From: Panicum virgatum | Lineage: Eukaryota > Streptophyta > Magnoliopsida > Poales > Poaceae | Length of the DNA: 64,000 bases | Direction: 5' to 3' | NCBI RefSeq assembly: GCF_016808335.1 | Contig: NC_053149.1 | Span: forward strand, 34,500,087-34,564,086 | Shown here: piece after piece, positions 1 to 11,389 of the stretch | Layout: each line of letters starts with the position of its first letter | Numbering within the stretch: position 1 is the stretch's first letter | Notes under the pieces: generated by a model | Database searches by the model: none | What the model saw: only the letters and a program-made list of their open reading frames with translations | Told to the model about the DNA's origin: nothing | Program-made: the position numbers and the translations under genes

Positions 1-720
1 CTAGCTTACAAATGGCACCATTTGAAGCGTTATACGGTCGAAGGTGTCAAACTCCTTTGAGTTGGTCACAAGATGGAGAACACAAAATCTTTGGGCCAGA
101 TTTAGTCTCTGAGGCAGAAGAAAAAGTCAAAGTTATTAAGACTAATCTTAAAGCAGCTCAGTCAAGACAGAAAAGTTATGCAGATAAGAGAAGAGATCCT
201 TTACAGTTCTGGGTAGGAGATTTCGTATATTTGAGGGTATCTCCTACTAAAGGTGTTCAATGTTTCGGTGTAAAAGGGAAATTGGCACCCCGATACATCG
301 GACCATTTGAAATCATTGAAACTTGTGGACTAGTTGCCTACCGACTTCGTCTTCCTTCTCAGTTGGCCGCCATTCATGATGTCTTTCATGTATCACAACT
401 TAGGAAATGCATCAAAGTATCCACTGAGATCCTTGAACCACAAGATATCGAGATTGAATCCGATCTATCCTATGCGGAGTATCCAATCAAAGTTCTTGAC
501 ACCAAAGAGAGAAGTACTAGAAGGAAGAAAGTTAAAATGTACAAGATCTAGTGGAATCATCATATTGAGGAAGAAGCTACTTGGGAGACTGAAACTTATC
601 TCCAAAGAAACTTTCCTGACTTTCTTAGGACCAATTCAGGTAATCAAACCTTTATATCCTTTTCTTCCTGTAATCTCGGGGCGAGATTCCTTTTAGGGGG
701 GAAGGCTGTGACACCCTAGG
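1..720 (+). pseudogene. Element E pol 3' end: integrase C-terminus and chromodomain
   Basis: This is the C-terminal part of a chromovirus polyprotein. The frame opens with the conserved integrase tail MAPFEALYGRRCQTP, followed by GVKGKLAPRYIGPFEI and HDVFHVSQLRKC, the usual gypsy integrase C-terminal motifs. A chromodomain-like stretch follows, which in this family is thought to steer integration through chromatin. A TAG at 549-551 interrupts this last domain, but the same frame continues recognisably (WNHHIEEEATWE) and runs over the polypurine tract into the LTR, stopping at 718-720. The start is outside the window. With the stop in the chromodomain the copy is probably defective. Confidence 0.85.
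694..706 (+). promoter_or_regulatory. Polypurine tract of element E
   Basis: A purine run (aggggggaagg) lies directly before the LTR start TGTGACACC at 707. In LTR retrotransposons this tract primes plus-strand DNA synthesis, and its position fixes the LTR boundary. Confidence 0.75.
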
Positions 721-1189
721 TGTCTGCACAATAAAACTACATTTATTTCCTGTGCTTCATGTGTGAAATTGTTTGAGCAAGGGCCTATTTTAAAATTTTA
801 ATGACCTTTGTATAATTATGAATTGTTCCAAGGTCAACTTTATAGTTTTATTTGAATAGGATGTGTGATTATAGCTTTTGTGGAGGATGTGTTTGCAAAA
901 ACTCAATGCAATCATTACATGGCAGCAAACTTTACTTTTTAGTCCAGATTTAAAGTGAATTTGCCTCGAAAAAGAGAAAAGTCCTTTGAATTCAAATCCT
1001 CTTTATGTTTTCAAAAATAACTCTTTAACCTTTGATTAAATAAATTTTTGCACAACATCAAAGTTGTAGATCTTGAAAAAGTGAACAACTTTCATGTTGG
1101 GCACTTTTCCATTCGAGCCTTGGTTTAAAAGTTATTGATGATTTACAGTAAGGTCCCTAGAATTTAATGAAATTGCAAATAGATCCAGC

Positions 1190-1764
1190 TTCTTCTTCCT
1201 CCTGCCTGCCTCTCTGTTTCTCTGCCGCCGGCACTGTGTAGCGCCGCCCGCCGCTCAGGGCCGGCCCCGGCCACCTCCTGCTCTGCGTGGCACCCACGCG
1301 TCACGCCCTAGCCTTCTCCGCTCTTTGGCCTTCGCGCTAGAGCTCTCCTCCCCGTGACACGCGCCCCCACGGCTCCACCGACCGCCACCTCGCCGCCGCC
1401 ATGGACAGCTCGGGGTAGAGCCCCGGACCCCCAACTCTCACGAGCCCCAGCACCTGGATGAGTCCCGCATCACTTTTCCCTCCTTGCCTCGCTCGCTCTC
1501 TGCCCAGAACCTCCAGAACACTGCCGCCGCCCACCCGAGCTCCAACGAGCTCGACCTCACCATCGACCCGCCACTCCAGCCCTCCTCCGCTCGCGTTGAC
1601 CCCACCTCTAGCTTCGCCTCATCGTCGCGCAGCTCGCAGACCCCTTCTCATTGCCTATTATTCACTGGAGCACCCTCGCCGTCGACTCCGTACGCCGACA
1701 GCCGCCGCTCGCCGTCGACAAGACTCCTCCGGCCGCCTCCTCCTCGACCCAAACCCTCTAGAAG
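1190..1764 (+). other. GC-rich leader segment of the E LTR ending in a splice-donor-like site
   Basis: About 0.5 kb of C-rich sequence stands out from the AT-rich rest of the LTR. It is open in two overlapping frames (1458-1775 and 1484-1768), both low complexity and rich in Pro, Arg and Ser, so I do not call a protein. It ends in GAAG followed by GTAGCG. The solo LTR has the same GAAG|GTAGC at 40136/40137 after an equally GC-rich leader. This looks like a transcribed 5' leader exon of the retroelement. Splicing is inferred, not shown. Confidence 0.45.
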
Positions 1765-3056
1765 GTAGCGTGTGATGTCTTGAACCTCCCTAGCCTCTCC
1801 ACCCTCGCCGCCGGCGATCGCCGTTGCCAGATATGGCCGGTCAACACCCGCTCCCTTCTCTGACAGCGGCCAGGGACCCCATTTGAAAAGAAAAGAAAGT
1901 TCCAGGGGCTTTTGTGCTAGATTTAGGTGCTATTCTATAAAACTAGTTTAAGTTTTCTTTATTTCTTGCTGTGAACTTTGAAAATGCCTAGAAATTCGTA
2001 GAAAAATTAGAAAAATACAAATCCAAATGTTTTCGAATATTTGTTGCAAGATCTACAAGTTTTGTTACATCCATATCTTCAGTTCTGGTCTGTATTTTAA
2101 TCCAAGAAAAAGAATAGCATAAATAGGCTTTATTTGTTCTAGGAGTTCTACTCAGTAATTGCATGTGATCTTTGGCTTGCTTGTGTCTTGCAGTATTACT
2201 AATGTCTGGTAAACATTTGAAACCTATTTGACATCATTAGCTAGGTCAAAGTTTCAAGATTCCTTGATCTACTAGTTATGCTAAATTATTTATGCTGATA
2301 GAATTAATCAAGTTATGAGTGTGAAACTTTTTCCATGAATATGAGCTACTAAAACCTTACTGTTGCACAAATTTGAGAAATTTTCGATATGTTTAACTAT
2401 TCCTTTGATTTAATGCTTGTTAAGTAGGCTTTGATTATGATAAATAGTTTCCTTGCTTAGAAAATTCTGATAATTTTTGTGAAACTCTACTTTGGTCCTA
2501 TGTTCTTTTCTGTAAACTTTGATCATCAGTTCATGTCTATAACAGAAACTAATAATGAATAATTTTATATTTCTGTCTGTTTTGTTTATTTTCTCAGTAT
2601 TAATTATGAGCAGAATAAATCCTGAAAATTTTACAGTAGCTAAGTTAGATCTTTATGGATCTGCTGTTAAATTGATAGCTTCTAATTTGCTCCGGTTTAA
2701 TCTGAAGAATTCAAACTTATTTTAAGTGTTGTCTGAATACATGAATTGTTCTGAATAGTTGGCTACAAGTTTTGATATGAAATTTTCAGGATTAATTACT
2801 CTGTGTACCTTCTGTTCAGAGTAATTTTTTTTGAATTTCTTGCTTTTTGAGTACTGAGTTGTTGATTTATTAGCAAACCATGTTTTATTTGCTATAAGAA
2901 ACAACTACCACTTGCTTTATGAAGATAGTGTAGTTCTTTTGTGAAGTTGATCATGTTGTTTTGTGGAGTAAGAGATGTTAATTAACTACTCCATAAATAA
3001 TTGCCCATGTGTTAAGTTTGTTTGCTAATTGTTAGACTGCAGTTTCTTCACCTCGT

Positions 3057-3263
3057 GTGTATGTTTATAATATTGTTCTTGCATCACATATAGATACGAC
3101 TGTTCTAGTGGACGGGACGTACGAGCTGATCCCGGAGTCCGAAGGAGGTGATCACGAAGCCCAAGTGAACGCCGCCGTACTGATTGAAGACCCGGACCAA
3201 AGTCCGGAAGAGCCCAAGGCTAACCTAGCTAGCGACTATCGCGAAGGCAAGCCCCGGACATAA
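3057..3263 (+). other. Short coding-like segment conserved inside chromovirus LTRs
   Basis: The frame contains VDGTYELIP, then EDPDQSPEEPKA and ends GKPRT. The solo LTR at 41682-41939 encodes LDGDYELVP and QDPNQCSEEPKA at the same relative place. Both blocks follow an AT-rich stretch ending in a TATAG acceptor-like site (3093 here, 41691 there) and lie 1.3-1.6 kb after the GC-rich leader and its donor-like site. I infer the last exon of a spliced LTR transcript. No protein family is recognised. It could also be a conserved non-coding LTR block. Confidence 0.4.
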
Positions 3264-4685
3264 CCCAGTATTTCAAAGTATTACAATTTATCGTTATTAC
3301 TTACTTGTGCATTTACAGTTCTTAGGATTTGAATTGAAACCCTAGATGCATGATCCTAGGAACATATGTACTGAACACTAGACTTGAGTCCGCGTATTTG
3401 CTATGCTTATAGGACCGGTAAAAGTCGAGTGATTGCTTGTCACTCGCGAGCTCTATAGGAATTGATTGTTTACTTTCTACTATCAATATACGGACGACGG
3501 ACGGGGTCATGTTCGATATCATGACCTTGTGTGAGACCCCGTCTGTGTTGATGAAATTTGATAAGGTTGCGGTGTGTGGTAGTGGTGGTTAAGTTTTTGA
3601 ATGTACTAGCCACATGCCGTAAATATGGTACGCGGTTAGCCTAGTAGCCGATCGGACCGGTGAGTGGATATACCTGTCACTCTCTCTTAGAGATAGGTTT
3701 TTATTTATGTTTATGTTGCGCAACACCGCGGCTACAGGGAGGAAGATGGTGCCCTGTAGTCAGGGAGAGTGACCCTATCCACAAGTCGGAATGAAAGGTA
3801 AACGGTTGTTTGGGAACGACCCGACGGTGTTCCAAACGTGTGTGTTAGGTCTGCCTGGCCAGGTTAACAAATTCTATTCGAATCGTCCGCTTCTCATGGT
3901 TTGGGACTGCTTGATCCCTTTGCCACACAGAGTAATAAGAGCAACACTATTATGATCAATCTTGATGTTTGCTTAAAGTTCTACCATGGTTGAATAGGAA
4001 TAGTTGCTTACATAGAATGGTTATCCAACTAGAATATGGAAAGCTAAAATGTGAAGTAAGGACCTACTCTTTATTGCTTTTCAGCAAAAGGAAACCAGAG
4101 CCTTACAAAACCCTGCATAGTCTAGCTAGGTGGGCTAAGTATACCCGTTGACGATTAAGTCTTGCTGAGTATTAGTATACTAAGCCTTGCTGTTGAAACC
4201 TTTTTCAAGTATAAGTTTTGGGGACCAGATCGCTAGTCTGAATTGGCCCTGCTCTTTGCCTCCTAGCTGGTCCGTAGAATGGGATCCGTCTTCTGCCAGC
4301 AATGACCCTGATGAGTGATACCTTGCTTGGGCTAGCTTGGTATGCTTTAGCGACGTGTTGTAGCCGTCGTGTTTTCTTTCCGCTGCTTTAAACTCTGAAC
4401 TTTAAACTTATGGCTTGTATAATGTTTTACTAAGTTTGGACCTATAATAATCTTTGAACTGGTTTGTAATAACTACTATGCTTATGTTGTAAAATATGTG
4501 GATGTTATATCTCTGGACTTGCCTTCGTGTGGGGTATGCTTGTTCGATCCGAGAACCGGTAGTTGTATCGGGACGTTACTCGACAGACCAAGAATTGTTC
4601 CATTTGAAGTGCGTTTGTGTCGGTGTTGCCTTTATGGTGATGGCCAGTGCACTTGAGCCGGGATAATTCAGATGGTTCTGCCACA

Positions 4686-5167
4686 CTCGCCGAGTCTTCA
4701 GACTTCGCGGTGGCCGAGGTCGGCTCGTTGAGGGCGACCTGCAAGAAAATGCGGCCGGTTTGCCGCATACCGGAGGTCGGGCGGCGCCTTGCAGTGCATC
4801 CCCTGCTGCCGATTGGGTCGTGGGATTTGTACTACGACAACGGCTTCCACCAGAACCTCATCATCAATCTGTCCAAGGTCGGCAACCCGGTGGTGTGCTT
4901 CTTCGCGGTGATGCGCGTGGTCTTTGTGGAGGTGCGCGGCGATCTCCGGCCTAGCCTCGACATGCTCGAGTGCGCCACCAAGGTCGGGCAAAAAGTTGCC
5001 ATGTACGTCCTCGCCGTGTACAAGTGCAAGCCCAACAGCAGCGCCGAAGAAGATGCCAGTGCATGGAGCTATTCAGGAAGATCGAGGGCGACGACGCAGG
5101 GGCGGGAGCACTAGCGACATGGGCGAACACGGCTTGTGTGCTGTTACACCAGCGCCTGCTGGTGTAG
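4686..5167 (+). pseudogene. GC-rich host-gene fragment, function unrecognised
   Basis: From about 4790 to 5060 the frame beginning HPLLPIGSWDLYYDNG shows nearly every codon ending in G or C, the mark of a real grass exon. It includes hydrophobic stretches such as VVCFFAVMRVVFVEV. Around 5060 the coding bias moves to another frame, which continues as MELFRKIEGDDAG and ends at TAG 5165-5167, so there is probably a 1-2 base frameshift. The left side is cut by element E. I cannot assign a family. Its place inside a CACTA element suggests a captured fragment, which these transposons often carry. A host gene broken by the insertions is the alternative. Confidence 0.5.
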
Positions 5168-6366
5168 GCGAACGTCCTGCCTCTAACTCGTAGGGTTCCC
5201 GTGCAGAAGTCGGTGTCTCGCGTTCATCGGTGCGCCAGCCGGCCCATGTGTGGTTGGATCACCACCTGGGAAGGAGGCCAAGTCTTTTGCAGCGAGGAGT
5301 GTAGGGTTAGATCAGAGAGCGTAGCTTACTTCAATTCAGTGTGGCCTTGATTATTGTAGCTAAGGTAGCAATGCAGGTTGGTTATCTGTGTGTGGTGATA
5401 TATTTTGCTGAAGATCTTGCAGACTAGATGAACCAGAAAAGGAATTCAATTGTTCTGACAGTTCATTTGACTGCTTTCTTTCTTTCAGTTAACAAGATTT
5501 CAGTTAATATCAGGAATTCAGTGAGGAGAGGAATGACGAAGACAAGAGGTTCTTAGATCCTATCAGGTGATGGTCCTTCACTTGAAGCAGTTCAGCGTGC
5601 TTTCGGGCAGAACTTCAAGAAGTTCAGCAAATAAACTCAAAGCATGTCTCTGAAGTTGTGTCTTTGGTCCATGTGCCTCTGAACTTAATTATGTCGATGT
5701 GGATCATGTTTGTGATCCTTAATTAGTGTGGTGTCCTCGTGGCTCGGGAAGCCTATGTGTAAACTCAGTCCTCATATATCGTATGCACTGGTTTCCTTTC
5801 CTTTGTTGGTTACTTAATTTGTGTGATGCATGTTATTACTCTGGTACTAAATTTTTGTGATGCATGTTGTTCTGGTACTGTCTATCTGGATGATCCTGTG
5901 TGATCTAGAAGAATGTTATTCTGGATGATCTTGTTATTCTGGATGATCTTGTGTGATCTGGGTTCAGTTAAATAGTTAAATAGTTAACTAGTTTAATTTA
6001 TATAGAAACATTATTAATAAAACTCGATAAAGTTCAATCAATCGTCTTTACAAATATAAATTAAATAGAGTGGGACCCGCATGTCAGCGGGACACACGAA
6101 AAAACACTCCTCAAATGCGCCAAGCGTTCTGAAAATTTTGTAGCCAGCGATTTGGAAAGTGGCACCAGTTTTTCCATCCGAAATTTTTAAGAAAGCACCA
6201 AACTACCGCGCTTCCATCACTGGGCCCACGTTGTTGCGAAACGCCGCGTTATTTGACTACTACTCGTGCGTCTTTCCCTCCCTAATCCCCTCGCTAAACC
6301 AATCTACATCGGTCAGTTAGGGTTAGTCGACGACAGGCGCCGCCAAGTTGGTTCTCGCCTTCCACC
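5168..6366. other. Non-coding stretch inside the CACTA element
   Basis: No convincing reading frame. At about 5905-5960 the words ttattctggatgatctt repeat twice in tandem. The part after 6240 may be the promoter and 5' leader of the transposase-like gene that starts at 6367. No other feature seen. Confidence 0.4.
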
Positions 6367-9300
6367 ATGCAGGCGAAGAAGATGTCGACGTCAAGCGAGG
6401 CAGCAAGGAGGACCCCTTCCTCGTCAGAAACACTGCACACACCTGCGTCGGCGTCGGCGATGCTACCTCCAATGTTCACACCAACCTCTAGCACGATGAC
6501 TGATGGAGCTCCCATCTCCAGCAGGCCGGTAGCGACGACTTCGCTCTTTGGGTCAGCTTCGCCCCAAAGAGCATCACAACGTTCGGCTGACGAAGATGCA
6601 CGCGACGACGGCCAAGATCCACAATATTTGCTACCTTCGTCTCAGGACGAGACTGAGACCAGGTACGCTGTTTCCCCTTTCGATCATACCCTGCTACTGC
6701 CACCCTAGATTTCATGCATTTGTGCAGGCACTGCTACCATAGATATCATGCATTATTTGTGCACGCGATTTACTTTAAATTACTGCAAATAATTGAAATG
6801 CCACCGATGAATACACAAAACAGATGATAGATGGATCATGCATGTCGTTTGCAAGGGGAGTGAGGAGGGAGAAGAATGTGTTAAGACCTATAGAGCTTAC
6901 TTGGGTCAAATCACGATTGGTAACTTAACAACAATGAAATCAAAATTGGCGTATCGGTCCAGGGACTACATGTACTACAAGAAGAGAAGTGCTGAAGCTC
7001 CTGTGGAAGCAACACTTAATGAGATCGAGTTCCATTTTGATGTAGAAACAATGATACAGAGTAACGAGGAAGAGAGGAAGGTCAGAATAGTTTTGTCAAA
7101 GAATCCAATAGCAGACCCGTCTATGGCCATAACACCAATAAAATCCAATAGAGTTTCCTCAGATCATGATGAAGAAGAAGAAGTGCAAGAATCTGAATTA
7201 GATGCATACAAAGATTGGCTAGCTTATATGCATACAAGGAACCAAGCCATGGGTGAGTTATGGTAAAGCCCAATATATATATATATATATTTACACATGG
7301 ATTTTGCAATTCACTCATGACTGATATTATGGATTCTTTTTCAGAGTTTAAAGACATATACAGGGAGGACACAATCAAGACATACCAAGAATGGTTGGGG
7401 GTTGAAGGAAAACTTGATGACATCAGTAATATCCCTCTCCTAATTTTCAAACAAATTACCATTCTTTGTCAGACTTCAAATTATGCTAGCTCATCATGTG
7501 ATAAAATTGTCTGCAGATGCGTATTTGAATCCTACCATTCATATACATTCCAGTCAAGACAGCAACCCAACACCTCCAGTGCAGCCACCATCTCATGCTC
7601 GGCGTTGGACACATGGGCAAGGAAATAGTAACTTGTGTTTATTAGGAATTAATTGTGTATGCATATTATGTCGTTTAGTGTCTATTATTACATTTTGTTC
7701 CCATGGAATAGGCTCAGAAAATGGGCAGAAAAGGGGACGTGGTCCCCTAAAAGGCTTGAAGGCAATCTCCAAGAGAATCAAGGCAGGCAATCAGAAGATG
7801 AAAGTTGACTTCTCTAGACTTGGAGGACCAGTAGGTGATAACTACCGCTCATTCATTGATGAAATAGTAATGTTTACAAAGAAAAGGGCGCTACTCATTG
7901 GAGTGAAAACGTGGAAACATGTCCATGAAGATGTAAAAGAGTCAATAGCATCTGATATATTGGTAATCAAAATCTTTTGCTTCTGTATACATTTCAATTT
8001 TAAACTAATGTAACAACTCACATAGTATTTGCATATTCTTGTAATTATATAACAGGCTTGGTGGGACATTGAGGATAATGATCATTCAAGGAGAATCATA
8101 TGGGACATTGCCAAGGAGCGTCACAAAGGATGGCATTCAACTTTCAGTGCTACGGCCAAGGCATACAACAGCTACCACCAGAGAATGCTACATAAGCCTA
8201 AAGAATTAGATATTGTTGAATGGCACTATCTGTTGAAGTATTTTAGGACTGCAAAATTCCAGGTTTGTTCCACATTGTTACTATTACTGAACAATACCAA
8301 TTTCATACAAATGGCTATGTCTGAGTCATTAAGATTATTGTTGAAATCTTGATATTCTATAGGCAAAGAACATACAAAATTTTGGGATTCGAGCCAAACA
8401 AAGGACCAGACATTTGTCAGGCTCTAAGCCTTTTGCTCAGCATAGCTATGAGAAGGTAATAACTGGAGAAGCACATCTACAAGCTTTGTTGCAGGATGAA
8501 TTACTAATTTATTTTGTTCTTGGCATATCAGAGAGACCCAGAAACTGGTGATGAGCCCAATGATATGGAACTTTGGTTTATAACTCACACAAAGGATGGG
8601 CACTGGAAAGACCAAGAATCTATGGATGTCTATGTGAGTTCTCACTGAATTTGTACATACATTACTATATATAGTCCATGCAAATATAAAATGCATGCAA
8701 TTTCTTGTTCAACTAACTCCTCCATCTATGTCTTGTAAATGTTAGGACAAAACAAGCAGCCTTATTACTGAGGCGGAATCAAATGCAGAGGAAACTTCGT
8801 TACCCAAAAGAAAAAGAACGAGATTTTCCAGAAGGCATACAAGGCAGTCACAGAGTGCAAATCAACCAAGTTGCATGGTAATGGGTACCTGACAAAAAAC
8901 CCAACTAGAAGGCAGCTGCTGAATGCGGATCACCAGGAACAAATTCGTAGGGAGAAGCAACAGCATCAGGAACATGTCGAGCTCATGGAATCATTTGGGC
9001 AGATACAACAACAAATGTCAACATGGGAAGCCGAAAGGAGAGAACATGCACGATAAATTGAAGAAATTAACAAGGCAAGGGAGGCTGATAAAGAAGAGCT
9101 TAGGCGAAAGTTCCTATCAATGATGCAAGCAGCAAATGGACATGCTCCATCTCCGTAGGTACTAGTCAAGCTAGTTATTGAATGACTTTCTTTCCATAGG
9201 TTCTATATCTAAATGTCTGTATCCTTTCATAGATTGTCCAGCCAACAGCTGTCCAGCCAAACAACAGTGTCGCTGCATCTGCAGAGGTGGTGGCGGCTAC

Positions 9301-9921
9301 ATCAAACATGAGTCTTGAAGAATTATAGACAAACTCACCGAATGTGCTGTCTTCTAGTCAGGTTGTTCGTGAATTGACAACTTTTTACTTCTATCATCAG
9401 ATACAGAACAAAATCGAACCTATTTTTTTTCCTTCCATATTTTTTGTTCCAGGAGAAGCCTCAAAGCCACCCAGAGCAATCTGAAGTTAGTGGTAAACCA
9501 AGGGCAGCTAGCATTCGTAGTACAAGAAGTAGTAAAGCTGGTGAAGCACATTCCGTCCCGCCCACGGCATATGTTTCATCACAATAGCTATAGGAAAAGG
9601 CTGCAAATAGGAGACGACAAAACGCCAAGAAGACAGGAGGTGAAATTTTTGTACTCCACCTGCTGTGAATGTTTCTGTTTCAGCTGTCAAAGAGTTTAGT
9701 TGTGTTAATTATTTGCTATCATTTTGATAATTTTATGATTCGCAATGAAACTTTGGTTTGATACATGCTGTTGTTGCACCATTTCCATTATTATAGATTA
9801 TTTGATGCTTACAAATGCTATTAATTCTTTTCAGGAAACTAAGCCATTTCGAATGGAGCAAACAGGTGATGGGACCTTCTTGAAGTCACTCTTTGCTGAT
9901 CAAGTGATGGGATCGTCTTGA
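6367..9921 (+). pseudogene. Transposase_24-type (Ptta/En/Spm) CACTA protein gene, decayed at the 3' end
   Basis: Ten exons join in frame at GT-AG introns: 6367-6662, 6831-7252, 7345-7425, 7517-7627, 7712-7962, 8056-8262, 8363-8455, 8532-8633, 8746-8877 and from 8916. The middle carries the plant En/Spm accessory-protein core: GRGPLKGLKAI, then PVGDNYRSFIDEIV, then WHSTFSATAKAYNSYH and IRAKQRTRHLSGSKPFAQHS, matching Pfam Transposase_24 as I know it. The N-terminus is Ser/Thr-rich and the C-terminus is a Gln/Glu-rich probable coiled coil. Decay begins at the end: TAA at 9054-9056, although the frame stays coding-like to 9158. Further exon-like pieces at about 9234-9358, 9454-9585 and 9835-9921 also contain stops. 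In CACTA elements such proteins bind the subterminal repeats and help the tnp2-type transposase, which is not seen here. Confidence 0.72.
7273..7291. repeat. (TA)n microsatellite
   Basis: A pure run of alternating A and T lies inside the second intron of the Transposase_24-type gene. Confidence 0.9.
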
Positions 9922-10129
9922 AGTCATGCCAATAATGTGTTGAAACAATGTCCTGTTGAAAACTTATTAGTATTATCAGTGAATGGTTGAATGGTTGAAT
10001 GTTGCTATGTGTTGCTACATACTGTTGTTGAACGGAATTTATCAGTGAATGGTTGAATGTTGTTTCATGAATTATAAATGCATAATTATTATTGATCCTA
10101 TATTTTAATGTTTTAAATTATTACTGCTA
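9922..10129. other. 3' flank of the CACTA gene
   Basis: AT-rich, no reading frame. The phrase atcagtgaatggttgaatg occurs twice (about 9978 and 10040). This is probably the 3' untranslated region. Confidence 0.35.
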
Positions 10130-10904
10130 TAAAAATGAGCGTGGCAGAATAAACATATGGCAACCTACAAATCTATGGCAACAACACCTTTTGTTGCAAA
10201 AGAGAATTCATCCTATCGCAACCCATATTTTTCGGTGTCACAAAGGCTCGTGGCAATAGTAAGTTCCACTTGTAGCAACCCTATATTATGGTGGTAATAG
10301 AGACAGGAACTTTTGGCAACCAAAACATTTTTGAAGCAACAACGTAGGAAACATCTTACAACCAATCTAACTAGGTGGCATTAGCGTGCTCCACCTATTG
10401 CCTCCAACCTATATATTTTGGTGGTAATAGAATGTTCCACCTATAACAACCATCCCTGCTGCATAGCAATAGAGGACACCACCTATAGCACCATAATCAA
10501 CTTTGTGGTAATAGAGGGAACCACATATAGCAACCAAACAACTTTCGTGGCAATAGATAACACAACCTATAGCACCGAAATCAACTTCGTGGTAATAGAG
10601 GGAACCACATATAGCACCCAAAACACTTTCGTGGCAATAGAGGTGCTTCCCCCTATAGCAACCACAACTAGAGTGTAGCAATACAATACTTTGCAATGCA
10701 TGATTTTACAAATTGCAACGCGTTGGGTACGATGCAATTGCATCTATGGCAACAACAGATGCGTCGCAATATGATAATTTGCAACCAACACGAGCGAGCC
10801 CGTAGATGCTAGTTGCAACGCCTCATTGTGTTGCAATAGAAAAACTAATTGCGGCTATTGCAACCAAATATGGCATATTGCAACACATTTCGTGCGTTGT
10901 ATTA
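10130..10904. repeat. CACTA subterminal repeat region
   Basis: Two short words recur throughout, often in opposite sense: variants of tatagcaacca and of gtggcaatag or gtggtaatag, together with many ttgcaac copies toward the end. One larger unit of about 84 bp is duplicated (from 10495 and from 10579). CACTA elements carry such arrays as binding sites for their accessory protein. The array keeps both strands partly open to translation, but the peptides are only reflections of the repeat. Confidence 0.65.
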
Positions 10905-10923
10905 GGGGGGAAATCTAGTAGTG
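10905..10923. repeat. Terminal inverted repeat of the CACTA element (right end)
   Basis: The end reads ggggggaaatctagtagtg. The reverse complement begins CACTACTAGATTTC, the CACTA signature. The partner end is not in the window, so pairing cannot be tested. Confidence 0.65.
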
Positions 10924-11389
10924 CTGCCGGTCTTCCAGGAATTTCTTTTGTTTATTTTGCTGCAAGGAGAGTTGGTCAGAGTGGACCAGCAAAAAATAAT
11001 ATTTATGTAAATAATGTTTTAATTTTATTTGATGTTAATGTTATGCCCACAGTCCGAGTTCTTTTCTGAATTTGCTGAGTAGATGGAAGGCGATCTCTGA
11101 GCCCTTTGTGATAGCGCTTGAGAGCGGATCATCAATGTGCGCAGTTAGTTAGGGTGACACAGAGTGTTTCCTGGATGTACTCGGCTGTGTTCAGCAAAGG
11201 CGAACCGGGTTGTTCCTATCCGACTAGTCGGACTCCGAGTGGGGGGCTGGCTGGGTGGCCGAGACGCAACCCCTGAGCGTGTTGAAAACAACTCGGTTAA
11301 GAACGAAAATAAATAGAATGCAACATGTAAAATGCAACAAACTTTATTGAATGAGTGGATGGGTACATAGCTTTGCATTTTCTATGCTT
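10924..11389 (-). other. Element A sequence downstream of pol
   Basis: This matches 46869-47330 of element B in reverse complement, including a block shared as ggtccactctgacca and the region right after the pol stop. In B it is the 3' flank of both pol and the antisense gene. The CACTA inserted within a few bases of where the antisense gene ends. Confidence 0.6.

Larger units (their letters stand above)
1..4685 (+). mobile_element. Ty3/gypsy chromovirus element E, 3' part only
   Basis: The left edge of the window falls inside this element. What is seen is the end of pol, a polypurine tract and one complete 3' LTR ending in CA at 4685. The integrase tail and chromodomain-like end place it among plant chromoviruses, most like the Tekay/Del group. 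Base 4686 starts a GC-rich, codon-biased sequence unrelated to the LTR, so E was inserted there. The 5-bp target duplication cannot be tested because the 5' LTR lies outside the window. The right flank starts with ctcgc. Confidence 0.85.
707..4685 (+). repeat. 3' LTR of element E (3979 bp)
   Basis: The LTR starts TGTGACACCC just after the polypurine tract and ends TGGTTCTGCCACA. The solo LTR at 38446-43289 starts TGTGACACCT and ends TGGTTCCGCCACA, and the two share many blocks in the same order: a GC-rich leader, a donor-like GAAG|GTAGC, a segment with ctaggtcaaagtt, a short coding-like block, a block with actagccacatgccg, and gagtattagtatact near the 3' end. They are therefore related families. 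Length is at the upper end for plant LTRs, as is common in Tekay-type elements. Confidence 0.88.
4686..10923 (+). mobile_element. CACTA (En/Spm) transposon, left end outside the window
   Basis: The right end is seen: the sequence reads aaatctagtagtg and stops at 10923, the reverse complement of a CACTACTAGA-type CACTA terminus. The next base resumes element A sequence just past the place where A's antisense-gene stop would lie (compare 47325-47335 in B). Inside are a Transposase_24-type gene, a field of short subterminal repeats and a GC-rich gene fragment. No CACTA start is visible to the left. Since E sits at 1-4685, the left end is inferred to lie beyond E, outside the window. Confidence 0.7.

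Noticed and set aside
10409..10696. Opposed open frames of 86-95 codons with a repeating YYH or VVIEGTTYS pattern
   Set aside because: They arise from the CACTA subterminal repeats. The peptide period follows the DNA repeat and both strands are open alike.
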